Part shown: positions 9,944 through 18,476 of the stretch, piece by piece
Position numbering within the stretch: the first letter of the stretch is position 1
How the letters are laid out: each line of letters begins with the position of its first letter
Assembly (NCBI GenBank): GCA_020846655.1
Contig: JADLDL010000046.1
Coordinates: 1 to 64,000 of the forward strand
Source of the DNA: Saprospiraceae bacterium
GTDB lineage: Bacteria > Bacteroidota > Bacteroidia > Chitinophagales > Saprospiraceae
Direction: 5' to 3'
Length of the DNA: 64,000 bases
Notes under the pieces: model-generated
The model's input: the letters and a program-made list of their open reading frames with translations, nothing else
What the model was told of the DNA's origin: nothing
The model's database searches: none
Program-made: the position numbers and the translations under genes

Positions 9944-10571
9944 ACTTTACCTCATATTGAGTTCTTTCCTTGTATTGGGATGTGGTCTTGGGAGAAAACC
10001 TGTCTCTACGATGGATTTTTCTGAGCCCCAAGATCACATTCCTATCCGGGCTTTACTGCACTGGAAGGATATGCGTGATTCTTTGTATCGATTGTCCTTA
10101 AAACAGGAAACTTCAAGGCAAGTAGGGAATCATGTTTGCTCGGATATTCTTGCCGTTAAAGTTCGGAATAATACGCAACAAGTATATGAAGCCATTCACG
10201 CTATTCTTGACTTGGCCTTAGTAGGGTATTCCTATGTCAAAGTAGATAAAATCCTTCTGATTCAAAGTAATGTCTCTCATTCAGCGGAAAACGACCTGTA
10301 TATCTTAGTCTACAAAGGGAAAGAAGTGGAAGCCATGCTGTATAACCTGCAAGAGAAACGATTTGAATATGCCGCACGATACTTTACCACCAAATACATA
10401 CAACGTAGATTAACTAAAATTAGAAAGGGAAGTTCAGTCGATTGTAGTTTTGATGAAATCAATTTAGCAGAATTCCAGGATGGTCACTTAACTCAATTGA
10501 CAGTAACCTATAACCCTGGGCCTGAGGTGAATAATTTCTTGGCACTTACCTTTGAAAAAGGTTGGTATTGA
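9927..10571 (+). CDS. lipoprotein, candidate immunity protein for the M91-like RHS tip
   Basis: A 214-residue protein from the ATG at 9927, which overlaps the RHS 3' end by 17 bp. The longer track ORF starts inside the RHS gene and would hide the signal sequence. Residues 1-22 form a lipoprotein signal with lipobox VLGC, so the mature protein should be lipid-anchored in the envelope. I do not recognise the mature domain. The tight overlap suggests translational coupling with the toxin gene, and the AT-rich composition matches the toxin tip. Both point to an immunity protein that protects the periplasm, but this is inference from context. Confidence 0.62.
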   Translation: MKNKSKLYLILSSFLVLGCGLGRKPVSTMDFSEPQDHIPIRALLHWKDMRDSLYRLSLKQETSRQVGNHVCSDILAVKVRNNTQQVYEAIHAILDLALVGYSYVKVDKILLIQSNVSHSAENDLYILVYKGKEVEAMLYNLQEKRFEYAARYFTTKYIQRRLTKIRKGSSVDCSFDEINLAEFQDGHLTQLTVTYNPGPEVNNFLALTFEKGWY

Positions 10572-10645
10572 AAAATACGACCATTTTTTAGAACCAAAGA
10601 CAAGTAAAAAATCCTCCCTATACTTGGCATCAAAAACACCAGCCA

Positions 10646-11053
10646 ATGTACCTCCTGCGTAAAAACGTCCGCGCCTTCACGCTCACCGAACTCCTGGTGG
10701 TGCTCGTCATCATCGGTATCCTCATGCTGATCGCGCTGCCGAACCTGATGCCCCTGATCTCCAAAACCCACAGCCTGGAGGCCCAGCAAGCGCTCACCAC
10801 CTTGCAAAAACTCCAAAAGAGTTACCACCAGATGCACGTCAAATACACGGAAGAACTCCTGGAACTCGGCTTCGAGCCGGAAAAAACCGTGGAAGAAGGC
10901 GGCAACGCCAAATACACGATCGAAATCACCTCCGCCTCGCCCACCGGCTTCACCGCCCGGGCGCGGGCGGTGGTGGATTTCGACCAGGACGGCACGTTCA
11001 ACGAATGGGAAATCTCCCAGGACGGCGCTCTGCACGAAGTCGTCAAAGACTGA
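10646..11053 (+). CDS. type IV prepilin-like / pseudopilin protein
   Basis: A 135-residue protein with a short basic leader and the prepilin signature AFTLTELLVVLVIIGILM at residues 10-27. The -1 residue at the expected cleavage site is Ala rather than the usual Gly; Glu at +5 is present. The hydrophobic helix is followed by a small soluble domain. Near the C terminus, DFDQDGTFNEWE has the Asp/Asp/Asp-Gly...Glu spacing of a 12-residue EF-hand-type calcium loop, which recalls the calcium site of GspG pseudopilins. It is the first gene of a T2SS/T4P-like operon and the only prepilin in view. It should be processed by the peptidase encoded next. Confidence 0.88.
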   Translation: MYLLRKNVRAFTLTELLVVLVIIGILMLIALPNLMPLISKTHSLEAQQALTTLQKLQKSYHQMHVKYTEELLELGFEPEKTVEEGGNAKYTIEITSASPTGFTARARAVVDFDQDGTFNEWEISQDGALHEVVKD

Positions 11054-11061
11054 GCCTGCCG

Positions 11062-11544
11062 ATGCCGGAATACGTCCTGAAACTGCTGCTCGCCGCACTC
11101 CTGTTGTCCATCGCCTACAGCGACCTGCGGCAGCGGCACATCACCCTGCTTCAGGTCCTGCTGCTCGGGGCCCTGTCCGTAGCCCTGGCGGCCCGCGCTG
11201 GCTGGCCCGTGCTGTGGCGGCAGGCAATGTTGAATTCGGTTTTTCTTGCCTCCCAGTTCGGCTTGCTCTGGGTCTGGTTTTCGCTCCGCGAACGCCGGCC
11301 CGCGCGGCTCTTCGAGCACTACATCGGCCTGGGTGATTTGTTGTTTTTGCTGGCCATCACCCCGGTCTTTCCGTTCCGGCATTTCGTCTGGTTCTACACC
11401 ACCAGCGCCTTTCTCGTACTGCTCCTGGCCCTCCTGCTGAAAGGGCTTCGCCCCACGGCCTTCGACACCATACCGCTGGCCGGCGGCCTGGCCTGCTGTT
11501 TTTTGATATATTTACTGCTCGAAATACAAATGCCGGCTTACTAA
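11062..11544 (+). CDS. prepilin peptidase (A24 family, short form)
   Basis: A 160-residue polytopic membrane protein starting at the ATG at 11062, eight bases after the prepilin stop codon; the track ORF begins upstream inside the prepilin gene. The two catalytic aspartates of A24 aspartyl peptidases are recognisable: YSDLRQRHI near residue 20 and YIGLGDLLFL (the GxGD motif) near residue 97. The N-terminal cysteine-rich methyltransferase domain of full PilD/GspO is absent, so this is the short TadV/CpaA-like form. It would cleave the leader of the adjacent prepilin at the inner membrane. Family assignment is fairly secure from the two Asp motifs and the context. Confidence 0.82.
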   Translation: MPEYVLKLLLAALLLSIAYSDLRQRHITLLQVLLLGALSVALAARAGWPVLWRQAMLNSVFLASQFGLLWVWFSLRERRPARLFEHYIGLGDLLFLLAITPVFPFRHFVWFYTTSAFLVLLLALLLKGLRPTAFDTIPLAGGLACCFLIYLLLEIQMPAY

Positions 11545-11565
11545 TCCACCGGCGCCGCACCGGAT

Positions 11566-13017
11566 ATGACCGAGAACATTGCACCGGAAATCCTCCAGCA
11601 ACTCAGCGCCACCCAGGCCTGGCACTACGGCGTTTTGCCCTTCCGCTCCGACGAGCACAACCTCTGGGTGTATGCCGCCGATACCAGCGCCGACCGCCAG
11701 GAAGAACTCGGTTTTTTGCTCGGCAAAACCATCCACGCTGAATGGCTCGACGCCGACGCACTGCGCCAGGCCCTCACGCAAGCCTACCGCAAACCGGCCC
11801 ACGGACAGGTGCCCGGCGCCAACCATTCGACCGATGCCGCTGCCGCCCGGGTCGCCTCCGCCGAATTCCGCAAAAACTACCACCTCGACGCGCTGCTCCT
11901 CGAAGCCAAACAACACAACGCCTCCGATATCCACCTGGAACCCTTTGAACGCTTTTGCCGCATTCGTTTTCGCATCGACGGCGTCCTGATCGAGCGCTAC
12001 CAAATGCCCACGCAGGAGTACCCCGCCCTGGTGAATAAAATCAAAATCCGCGCAAACCTCGATATCGCCGAAAAACGCCTGCCCCAGGACGGCCGGATCT
12101 TTGTCCAGGAAGGCGGCCAAAAATTCGACATCCGCGTCTCCTCGCTGCCCACCCTGCACGGCGAAAAAATTGTGCTCCGCCTGCTCTCCGGCAGCGAAAC
12201 CCGTATCGACATCCAGTCGCTGGGTTTCATCCCGCAGGACCTCGAACGCTACCTCCAGGGCGTTTCGCGCCCCAACGGCATGGTGCTCATCAGCGGCCCC
12301 ACCGGCTCCGGCAAAACCACCACCCTGTACGCCACGCTCCAGTTGCTCAACAGCAAAGAGCGCAACATCCTGACCATCGAAGACCCCATCGAATACACCC
12401 TTGAGGGCATCAACCAGGTGCAATTGCGCGAACTGATCGGCCTCGATTTTGCCAGCGCCATGCGCACCTTTTTGCGCCAGGACCCCGACATTATCATGGT
12501 CGGCGAGGTGCGCGACGTCAATACCGCCAACATGGCCATCCGGGCTTCCCTGACCGGTCACCTCGTGCTGTCTACCATCCACACCAACTCGGCCTGGGGC
12601 ATTGTGGCCCGCCTGATCGATATGGGTGTGCCGGGCTACCTGCTGGCCGATACCCTGAACACGGCTGTGGCCCAACGCCTGGTCCGGCGCTTGTGCCCGC
12701 AGTGCAAAGTACCCGTCGAGCCGAGCCAACTGGCTTTTCCCACGCAGTTCAAACTGCCGCACCCACTGGAACAAGCCTTCGAACCCGGCGGCTGCGAACA
12801 CTGCTATTTCACCGGCTACCGGGGGCGGCAGGCGGTGTACGAAGTGATCCCGATGGATGACACCCTGTCCACCATGATCAAGGAGATCAAATTGGATGCC
12901 CGCCAGGTGTTGCGGGAAAAAGGTATCGTATCTTTGCCGGAAAATGCCTTCAGCCTGCTGGCAACAGGCCAAACCAGCCTCCGGGAGGTGTATCCCATCC
13001 TTATGACCCAGCATTGA
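11566..13017 (+). CDS. GspE/PilB-family secretion/pilus assembly ATPase
   Basis: A 483-residue cytoplasmic hexameric ATPase of the type II secretion/type IV pilus extension class. Visible motifs: Walker A GPTGSGKTTT near residues 244-253; Asp box TIEDPIEYTLEGINQ; Walker B IIMVGEVRD; His box TGHLVLSTIHTNSA; and a tetracysteine zinc site (CPQC ... CEHC) followed by GYRGRQAVYEV. The N-terminal ~110 residues resemble the GspE/MshE N-terminal domain. It lies between the prepilin peptidase and the secretin genes, so it should power assembly of the pseudopilus from this operon. Length matches the family. PilB versus GspE cannot be told apart from sequence alone. Confidence 0.95.
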   Translation: MTENIAPEILQQLSATQAWHYGVLPFRSDEHNLWVYAADTSADRQEELGFLLGKTIHAEWLDADALRQALTQAYRKPAHGQVPGANHSTDAAAARVASAEFRKNYHLDALLLEAKQHNASDIHLEPFERFCRIRFRIDGVLIERYQMPTQEYPALVNKIKIRANLDIAEKRLPQDGRIFVQEGGQKFDIRVSSLPTLHGEKIVLRLLSGSETRIDIQSLGFIPQDLERYLQGVSRPNGMVLISGPTGSGKTTTLYATLQLLNSKERNILTIEDPIEYTLEGINQVQLRELIGLDFASAMRTFLRQDPDIIMVGEVRDVNTANMAIRASLTGHLVLSTIHTNSAWGIVARLIDMGVPGYLLADTLNTAVAQRLVRRLCPQCKVPVEPSQLAFPTQFKLPHPLEQAFEPGGCEHCYFTGYRGRQAVYEVIPMDDTLSTMIKEIKLDARQVLREKGIVSLPENAFSLLATGQTSLREVYPILMTQH

Positions 13018-13033
13018 AACGACCTGCTTTTTC

Positions 13034-15013
13034 ATGATCCGACCCATAATCCTGAGCCTATTCCTGGCCATTTCGTGCCATTTGGTGACAGCCCAAACGG
13101 CCCGGATGGATAGCCTTTCCCGGCGCCTCGAAGCCTTGGCTTCCGGCGGTATTCCTCTGAATCAGCCGATCACGATTGCCTTCGACGGACAAATTCGCGA
13201 ACTGGTCGCCTTCCTGGCCGAATCCACCAAACTAAACATGGCAATTCTGCCGGGCATCGATGCGCAGGTCACGTCGGTGTCGTTCAACGCCGCTCCGGTG
13301 CGCGATGTGATTGTTTATCTCTGCCACGCGCACCAACTCGATTTACAATTTACCGGCTCCATTATTTCTTTTGTTCCCTACCAGGCTCCGCTGCCGCCCG
13401 TACCGCCGGCCCGGGAAATCGCCGTTGCCCTGAACCCCGATTCCGCGCTGCTGTCCTTCAACTTGCAAGGCGATACGTTGGACCGGGTGATACAAAAAAT
13501 CACTGAACTGACGGGGCAAAACATTGTGCTGGACCCTGGCATCCGCTTTGTCCGGGTCAATGGCTACCTGCAAGGCGCCGAACTGAACTCCGCCCTGAAA
13601 CAACTGGCTGCCAACAACAACCTGATCCTGCGCCGGGAAGCCGATTTTTACCGCCTGGAATCGGCATTTCCATTGCTGCCGCCCGGCAGCGACCCCAACG
13701 TGCCCAATCCTGCCGCCTATTCCGGCAACCGCAACAACGGCCAATTGCGCATCGACCGCGTCGGCCCCAGTCAGCTCAACGTGCAGGCGTTTAATGCCAA
13801 TATCCTCGACATCATCCAGGAAGCGGCAGCCCAACTCGGCATCAACTATTTCCTGTTGCCCGAAGGCGGCGCACAGTTCAATTCAGGCGACCGCGACCCC
13901 CGAAACCCGTATCCCGGCAATGCAGCAGCCAACAATGTGCCGCTGATTACCCTGCAAGTGCAGCAAACCGATTTTCAGGGACTCCTGAACCAGGTGTTTA
14001 AAAATACCAATTTCGACTACACCGAACAAAGCGGACTGTACGTCATTGGCCGGCGTACCGCCGAAACGATGCGCAACCACACCATTTTTCAATTCAAAAA
14101 CCGCTCCGTGCGCGGCGTTGTGCCGATGATTCCCCCGGACTTTCTCACGGAAGTTTCCATCGATACCTTGCCGGAATTGAACAGCATCATCCTCAGCGGC
14201 GCGCAACAATCGATTGCCAACCTGGAGCAGTTTTTCAACGAAATTGACAAATTGGTACCGGTGATCCTGATCGAAATCGTACTGATCAATGTCGAAATTG
14301 ACAAATTGATGGACCTGGGCGTTGAAATGGGCGTCACGCCCGGCGGCGCCCCGGCGGGGGGAACCATCATTTCTTCCACAACCGACAAAGGCGGGGTCAA
14401 TTTTTCCTTCAGCCCGCGCGCCATCAACGACCTGCTGGGTATTTTGGCCGGCCGCAACATCGTCAACCTCGGCCGGGTATCCCCCGATTTTTACCTGACC
14501 CTTCGGGCCGTGCAGGAAGACGGCTACATCAACATCAAATCGACCCCCAAATTATCCACCCTCAACAGCCATACCGCCACCCTGAGTATCGGTCAATCCA
14601 GGTACTACCAGGAGCAGCAGGTGGCCTATCCGGGCACTGACCGGCCGATTCCCATCCAGGCCAATGTGTTCCGCGAAGTGGAAGCCAACCTCGATATCGA
14701 GATCAAACCCATCGTGTCGGGCGACGAGCAGGTGACCATGGAAATTGCGTTTGAACAATCAGAATTTATCGGCGAATCAGTGGTGAATGCCCCGCCGCCG
14801 CGCGTATCCCGCAAATTCCAATCTATGATTCGGGTGCGCAACGGCGAAATGGTTGTGTTGGGTGGTCTGGAATACGAAGCCACGACCAAGGTGCGCCGCG
14901 GTTTGCCGTTCTTGTCCAGGATCCCGCTGATCGGCTGGTTGTTTGGCCGGCAAAAAAAAGCAAAGCAAAAAGACAAGTTGTTGCTTTTTGTAAAACCCAC
15001 CATTGTCAACTGA
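13034..15013 (+). CDS. secretin (GspD/PilQ family outer-membrane channel)
   Basis: A 659-residue protein with a signal peptide (MIRPIILSLFLAISC, cleavage after VTAQ or nearby). The N-terminal region has STN/N-type domains, and a second STN-like segment follows a Pro-rich linker at about residue 120. The C-terminal secretin domain shows IRVRNGEMVVLGGLE and LPFLSRIPLIGWLFG, the usual end of secretins, with KDKLLLFVKPTIVN at the C terminus. It would form the multimeric outer-membrane pore for the T2SS/T4P-like apparatus of this operon. It starts 16 bp after the ATPase gene. No pilotin-type S-domain is apparent. Confidence 0.93.
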   Translation: MIRPIILSLFLAISCHLVTAQTARMDSLSRRLEALASGGIPLNQPITIAFDGQIRELVAFLAESTKLNMAILPGIDAQVTSVSFNAAPVRDVIVYLCHAHQLDLQFTGSIISFVPYQAPLPPVPPAREIAVALNPDSALLSFNLQGDTLDRVIQKITELTGQNIVLDPGIRFVRVNGYLQGAELNSALKQLAANNNLILRREADFYRLESAFPLLPPGSDPNVPNPAAYSGNRNNGQLRIDRVGPSQLNVQAFNANILDIIQEAAAQLGINYFLLPEGGAQFNSGDRDPRNPYPGNAAANNVPLITLQVQQTDFQGLLNQVFKNTNFDYTEQSGLYVIGRRTAETMRNHTIFQFKNRSVRGVVPMIPPDFLTEVSIDTLPELNSIILSGAQQSIANLEQFFNEIDKLVPVILIEIVLINVEIDKLMDLGVEMGVTPGGAPAGGTIISSTTDKGGVNFSFSPRAINDLLGILAGRNIVNLGRVSPDFYLTLRAVQEDGYINIKSTPKLSTLNSHTATLSIGQSRYYQEQQVAYPGTDRPIPIQANVFREVEANLDIEIKPIVSGDEQVTMEIAFEQSEFIGESVVNAPPPRVSRKFQSMIRVRNGEMVVLGGLEYEATTKVRRGLPFLSRIPLIGWLFGRQKKAKQKDKLLLFVKPTIVN

Positions 15014-15021
15014 GTTTCAGC

Positions 15022-16233
15022 ATGATGCGAGCATGGCTTCAGCGGATAGTACGCCCGGCCCAATTGGCGGGCCTCAGCCTGCAAGTGGGGCCGGACCAGG
15101 TTGTGCGGGTCGAATTTGTGCTCCTGCGCTACAAAGCCGGCAAACTGGCGCTGGAGGCGGTTTCTAAAACCAGCGAAACCTGGGGAAAGGCACTCGCCCA
15201 ACTCCCGGCTGGCATCCCTATCGCCCTGGCAGTAGATGGCAAAGGGGTTTTGATCAAACGATGCCCACCCGTTTCCGGAGCCTTACCGGAGTTTGTAACG
15301 CAGGTATTGCCCGATATCCAAACGGCGTCTTTTGCTTTTCAAGCCGTTTCGCTGCCGCAGGAGTCGGTGCTGGCCCTCGTCCGGCAGGAATTTCTGAACG
15401 CATTCATCCGGCAAGCCGAAACGGCAGGGCACCGGGTGCTCCACCTGGACCTGGCCTTTTTAGGCCTGGAAACCTTGTTGCCGCTCCTGCCCGATGTGGT
15501 GGAAATTCCCTTTTGGCAATTGCAACAGGCGGAAGGCCGCCTAAGTAGTTTTCAAACGGGCAGCGAGGGCACCGCCCGCGTATTCAATATTGGGGAAGAA
15601 CAGGTGTCGGCCAGACATCTGAAGGCTTTTGCATCGGCCTTGGCGCCTTTTTCCGGCACAGGTAATACCGTGTCGCAACTACCTGCTGTACAGTCATCCC
15701 TGCGGAATTACCAACTGGAGCGCTATTTTCAGGTAGCAGGCTATGCTTTTCTGGGCGCGCTTTTTCTGGCTTTGCTCCTGAATACCTTGATGTTTTTTCA
15801 ATTGGACAAGCGTTTGCAGCAGCAAAGTTTTTCACTGGCTGTTCACCAGGATCAACTGGCGCTGCTCGATACCTTGAAAACCAAATACCAGGAAAAGCAA
15901 TTGTTTCTGGACCAGAATAGTTTGGCCAGCCCCAGCATTACCAGTTGGTATGCCGACCAAATTGGCGCCTCCGTCCTGCCGGGTATTCGACTGACGGTAT
16001 TGCAAATCTTCCCGGCGGAAAGCCTGCGCAAAGGTCCTAAAACAGATGGCCCGCGTTTTGCCAACGGCATCATCCGCCTCAAGGGCGTATCCCAGCGCAG
16101 CCCCGACCTGAACCAATGGATCAAAGTGCTGAACACTATGCCGTGGGTGCGCGAAGTGACCGTGCTGCCCTATGCCGAAACGACGGATGGAACGGGGGAT
16201 TTTGAACTCGAAATACAAGTCAAAAAAAAGTAG
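15022..16233 (+). CDS. PilM/PilN- or GspL-like inner-membrane assembly platform protein
   Basis: A 403-residue protein with a soluble N-terminal part (about 1-230) resembling the actin-like PilM/GspL cytoplasmic domain. One transmembrane helix follows (near residues 236-257, GYAFLGALFLALLLNTLMFF), then a coiled-coil stretch (about 260-300) and a small C-terminal domain (FANGIIRLKGVSQ ... FELEIQVKKK) like the ferredoxin-like fold of PilN/PilO/GspM. This order suggests PilM and PilN functions in one chain, as in GspL. It is the last gene of the operon, eight bases after the secretin gene and followed by a strong terminator. Assignment rests on architecture and context rather than a diagnostic motif. 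Confidence 0.72.
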   Translation: MMRAWLQRIVRPAQLAGLSLQVGPDQVVRVEFVLLRYKAGKLALEAVSKTSETWGKALAQLPAGIPIALAVDGKGVLIKRCPPVSGALPEFVTQVLPDIQTASFAFQAVSLPQESVLALVRQEFLNAFIRQAETAGHRVLHLDLAFLGLETLLPLLPDVVEIPFWQLQQAEGRLSSFQTGSEGTARVFNIGEEQVSARHLKAFASALAPFSGTGNTVSQLPAVQSSLRNYQLERYFQVAGYAFLGALFLALLLNTLMFFQLDKRLQQQSFSLAVHQDQLALLDTLKTKYQEKQLFLDQNSLASPSITSWYADQIGASVLPGIRLTVLQIFPAESLRKGPKTDGPRFANGIIRLKGVSQRSPDLNQWIKVLNTMPWVREVTVLPYAETTDGTGDFELEIQVKKK

Positions 16234-16260
16234 TACCGCCCAAGACCAGACCAATAAAAA

Positions 16261-16294
16261 AGCCGCTCCGAAGACTTCGGGGCGGCTTTTTTTA
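16261..16294. terminator. bidirectional rho-independent terminator
   Basis: Stem agccgctccgaag / cttcggggcggct with a tiny loop, flanked by A-tracts on the left and T-tracts on the right, so it can act on both strands. It lies between the convergent ends of the secretion operon and the DUF1573 gene. Confidence 0.9.
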
Positions 16295-16324
16295 TAATCG
16301 GCGACTGGAAAAAAAGCAACAGGC

Positions 16325-16894
16325 TTAGTGCGAGCCTTTGGCGGCCGGCATGTCTTTGCCACGTACTTCGCCGGTGATTTCCAGGTGGGAATCGGTCGGG
16401 TTGGTGTTGGCAGTCACCGTCACTTGCTTGCTTTGACGGCCGGGTTTGCCTTTGGTATTGAATTCTACGTTGATTTCGCCGTAGCTACCGGGAGCGATGG
16501 GCTGCTTGGGCCAGGTCGGTACCGTGCAACCGCAGGAACCTTTGGCGTTGGAGATCACCAGCGGCTCGTCGCCCGTGTTTTTGAATTTGAACACGTGCTT
16601 GACCACCGTGCCTTCGTCGGCTACACCAAAATCGAAGGAGGATTCGTCGTACTTGATGGCCGTCAGCGGGCCAACCGGTGCGGCAGGCGCGTTTACGTTG
16701 GTGCCGGGAATGTTGCCGCTGGCATGAGCAGCGGGATCTACGCGGCTATCGCCGGTGAGTGCCGCAGCGGCATGATTGGTGCTGCTGGAGGAGCCGCTAA
16801 ACCAGTTTTTGAAACCGCCGCCGAAAAGGTTGGCGATGAGCAGAAGTGCCAAGACGGCCAGCAAACCGACTTGGATTTGTTTGCTTTTTTCCAT
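16325..16894 (-). CDS. DUF1573 domain-containing membrane-anchored protein
   Basis: A 189-residue protein with an N-terminal membrane anchor or signal (GLLAVLALLLIANLFG) after a basic start, then an Ala/Ser/Asn-rich low-complexity linker (about 30-80). A C-terminal DUF1573 Ig-like domain follows (FDFGVADEGTVVKHVFKFKN, then GSCGCTVPTW). The CGC motif and the FKNTGDEPLVI pattern are characteristic of DUF1573, which is common in exported proteins of Bacteroidota. Its function is unknown. It appears monocistronic, with a -7-like TATTTTTG box about 60 bp upstream. Confidence 0.88.
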   Translation of the reverse strand: MEKSKQIQVGLLAVLALLLIANLFGGGFKNWFSGSSSSTNHAAAALTGDSRVDPAAHASGNIPGTNVNAPAAPVGPLTAIKYDESSFDFGVADEGTVVKHVFKFKNTGDEPLVISNAKGSCGCTVPTWPKQPIAPGSYGEINVEFNTKGKPGRQSKQVTVTANTNPTDSHLEITGEVRGKDMPAAKGSH

Positions 16895-16953
16895 TGCTTG
16901 TCCGAATATTTAAGTGAAAAAAGAGATGAACGCTGGTGTCTGAAAATATTGCC

Positions 16954-16961
16954 GCAAAAAT
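16954..16961 (-). promoter_or_regulatory. Bacteroidota -7 promoter element for the DUF1573 gene
   Basis: On the minus strand the sequence reads TATTTTTG, matching TAnnTTTG, about 60 bp upstream of the DUF1573 start codon. No good TTTG -33 element is visible. Confidence 0.4.
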
Positions 16962-17020
16962 ACGGTGTAATTAAGTGTCACCGTCTACCCCTTTTTTTGT
17001 TTGCAAATGATTAACACCGC

Positions 17021-18301
17021 TCAAGGCTTTCGGCGCCAGGGTTTTATCACCAGGCGGAGGCTTTGATCATAGGTGAGGTAGTTCCACACCCAGTTCAGGA
17101 AGATGAATATTTTGTTTTTCAGCCCCAAAATGGAGAACAAATGCACGAACAACCACACCAGCCAGGCAAACGCGCCCTGAAAGCGCCAGAACGGCAGGTC
17201 CACCACGGCCCGGTTTCGACCGATGGTGGCCATGGAGCCCAGGTCTTTGTACCGGAAGTCGCGCGGCTCGCGCTGTTGGCGCAGGAGCAGGAGGTTGGCC
17301 GCCAGGTTTTTGGCTTGCTGAATGGCCACTTGCGCCACCTGCGGGTGCCCTTTCGGGAATTTTTCTTCGGTTTGGAAGGCGATGTCGCCGATGGCAAAAA
17401 TATTGCCGGTGCCGTTTACCCGGTTCACGGGGTCGACCACCAGCCGGTTGCCTCGGGTCAGGGCCTCTGTCGGCAGGCCGGATAGGGTGTTGCCGGTGAT
17501 GCCGGCGGCCCAGATGACCTTGTCGGTACGGATCGTGGAGCCGTCGTCGACCTGCACGGTTTCGCCGTCGTAGTCGGTCACCACTTTGTCGAGCCAGAGT
17601 TGTACGCCCAGGTCGCGCAGGAATTTTTCGGCGGCGGCCGAGGCCTTGGGACTCATGGTGTTGAGCAGGCGCGGGTCGCCGTGCACGAGGTGGATGTTGA
17701 TCTCGTCGCGGTTCAGGTCGGAGTAGTCTTTGGGGATGATGTGGCGTTTCATTTCGGCCAGCGAGCCGGCCACTTCCACGCCGGTCGGGCCGCCGCCCAC
17801 CACCACGATATCGAGGTAGCGTTGGCGCTGTTCGGGATTGTCGGCCGTCACGGCTTTTTCGTAGTCTTCAAAAATGGTGTTGCGCAAATAAAGCGCTTCG
17901 CTCACCGATTTCATCGGAATAGCATGGCTGCGCACGCGTTCGTTGCCAAACCAGTTGGTATCGGCGCCGATGGCGATGACCAGGTAGTCGTAGCGCAAAT
18001 TGCCGATTTCAGTTTCAATCTCGTTGCGCTCCGGCGCGATGTTCAGCACTTTGGTGACCCGCACCAGCACGTTTTTGTTGTTCTGAAACACCTTGCGCAG
18101 CGGAAATACGATGCTCGAGGGCTCCAGGCCAGCCATCGCGACCTGGTAAAACAGCGGCTGAAATTGATGGTAGTTGTTTTTGTCGATCAAAACCACCTGA
18201 AACGGCGATTTGGCTAATTTGCGGGCCAGCGTGAGGCCGGCGAAACCGCCACCGATGATGACGACGCGGGCTTGTCCGGTTTCCGGAATATTGAAATGCA
18301 T
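17021..18301 (-). CDS. ndh: type II NADH dehydrogenase (NAD(P)/FAD-dependent oxidoreductase)
   Basis: A 426-residue flavoprotein of the NDH-2 family. FAD-binding Rossmann motif VVIIGGGFAGLTLARKL lies near residues 13-29, and the NAD-binding motif VVVGGGPTGVEVAGSLAE near 167-184. The family-typical NYHQFQPLFYQVA and IFAIGDIAF segments are present. The C-terminal amphipathic/hydrophobic stretch (FAWLVWLFVHLFSILG) would attach it to the inner-membrane face. It transfers electrons from NADH to menaquinone without proton pumping. Length and motif order fit the family. It stands alone on the minus strand, divergent from the broken T9SS gene. Confidence 0.93.
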   Translation of the reverse strand: MHFNIPETGQARVVIIGGGFAGLTLARKLAKSPFQVVLIDKNNYHQFQPLFYQVAMAGLEPSSIVFPLRKVFQNNKNVLVRVTKVLNIAPERNEIETEIGNLRYDYLVIAIGADTNWFGNERVRSHAIPMKSVSEALYLRNTIFEDYEKAVTADNPEQRQRYLDIVVVGGGPTGVEVAGSLAEMKRHIIPKDYSDLNRDEINIHLVHGDPRLLNTMSPKASAAAEKFLRDLGVQLWLDKVVTDYDGETVQVDDGSTIRTDKVIWAAGITGNTLSGLPTEALTRGNRLVVDPVNRVNGTGNIFAIGDIAFQTEEKFPKGHPQVAQVAIQQAKNLAANLLLLRQQREPRDFRYKDLGSMATIGRNRAVVDLPFWRFQGAFAWLVWLFVHLFSILGLKNKIFIFLNWVWNYLTYDQSLRLVIKPWRRKP

Positions 18302-18476
18302 GACAATGGGTGTTCGTGAGGGGTTTTTGCGGGGCTGGTTTTGGAGAGTAAAACAAGAGATTTGCGGGATAGTTGAGCCGGGTAACCTTGAAAAACCAGA
18401 TTAGTGACAAAATAATTTCCGGTCCTATTTTTGAGGTGAGTGTCCTTGAATTATCCCTAGTTTTTCTGATTTTACT

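Noticed and set aside
11512-13071. 519-aa minus-strand ORF opposite the GspE/PilB gene
   Set aside because: The plus strand encodes all GspE motifs; the antisense frame is a by-product of codon bias and shows no recognisable domain.
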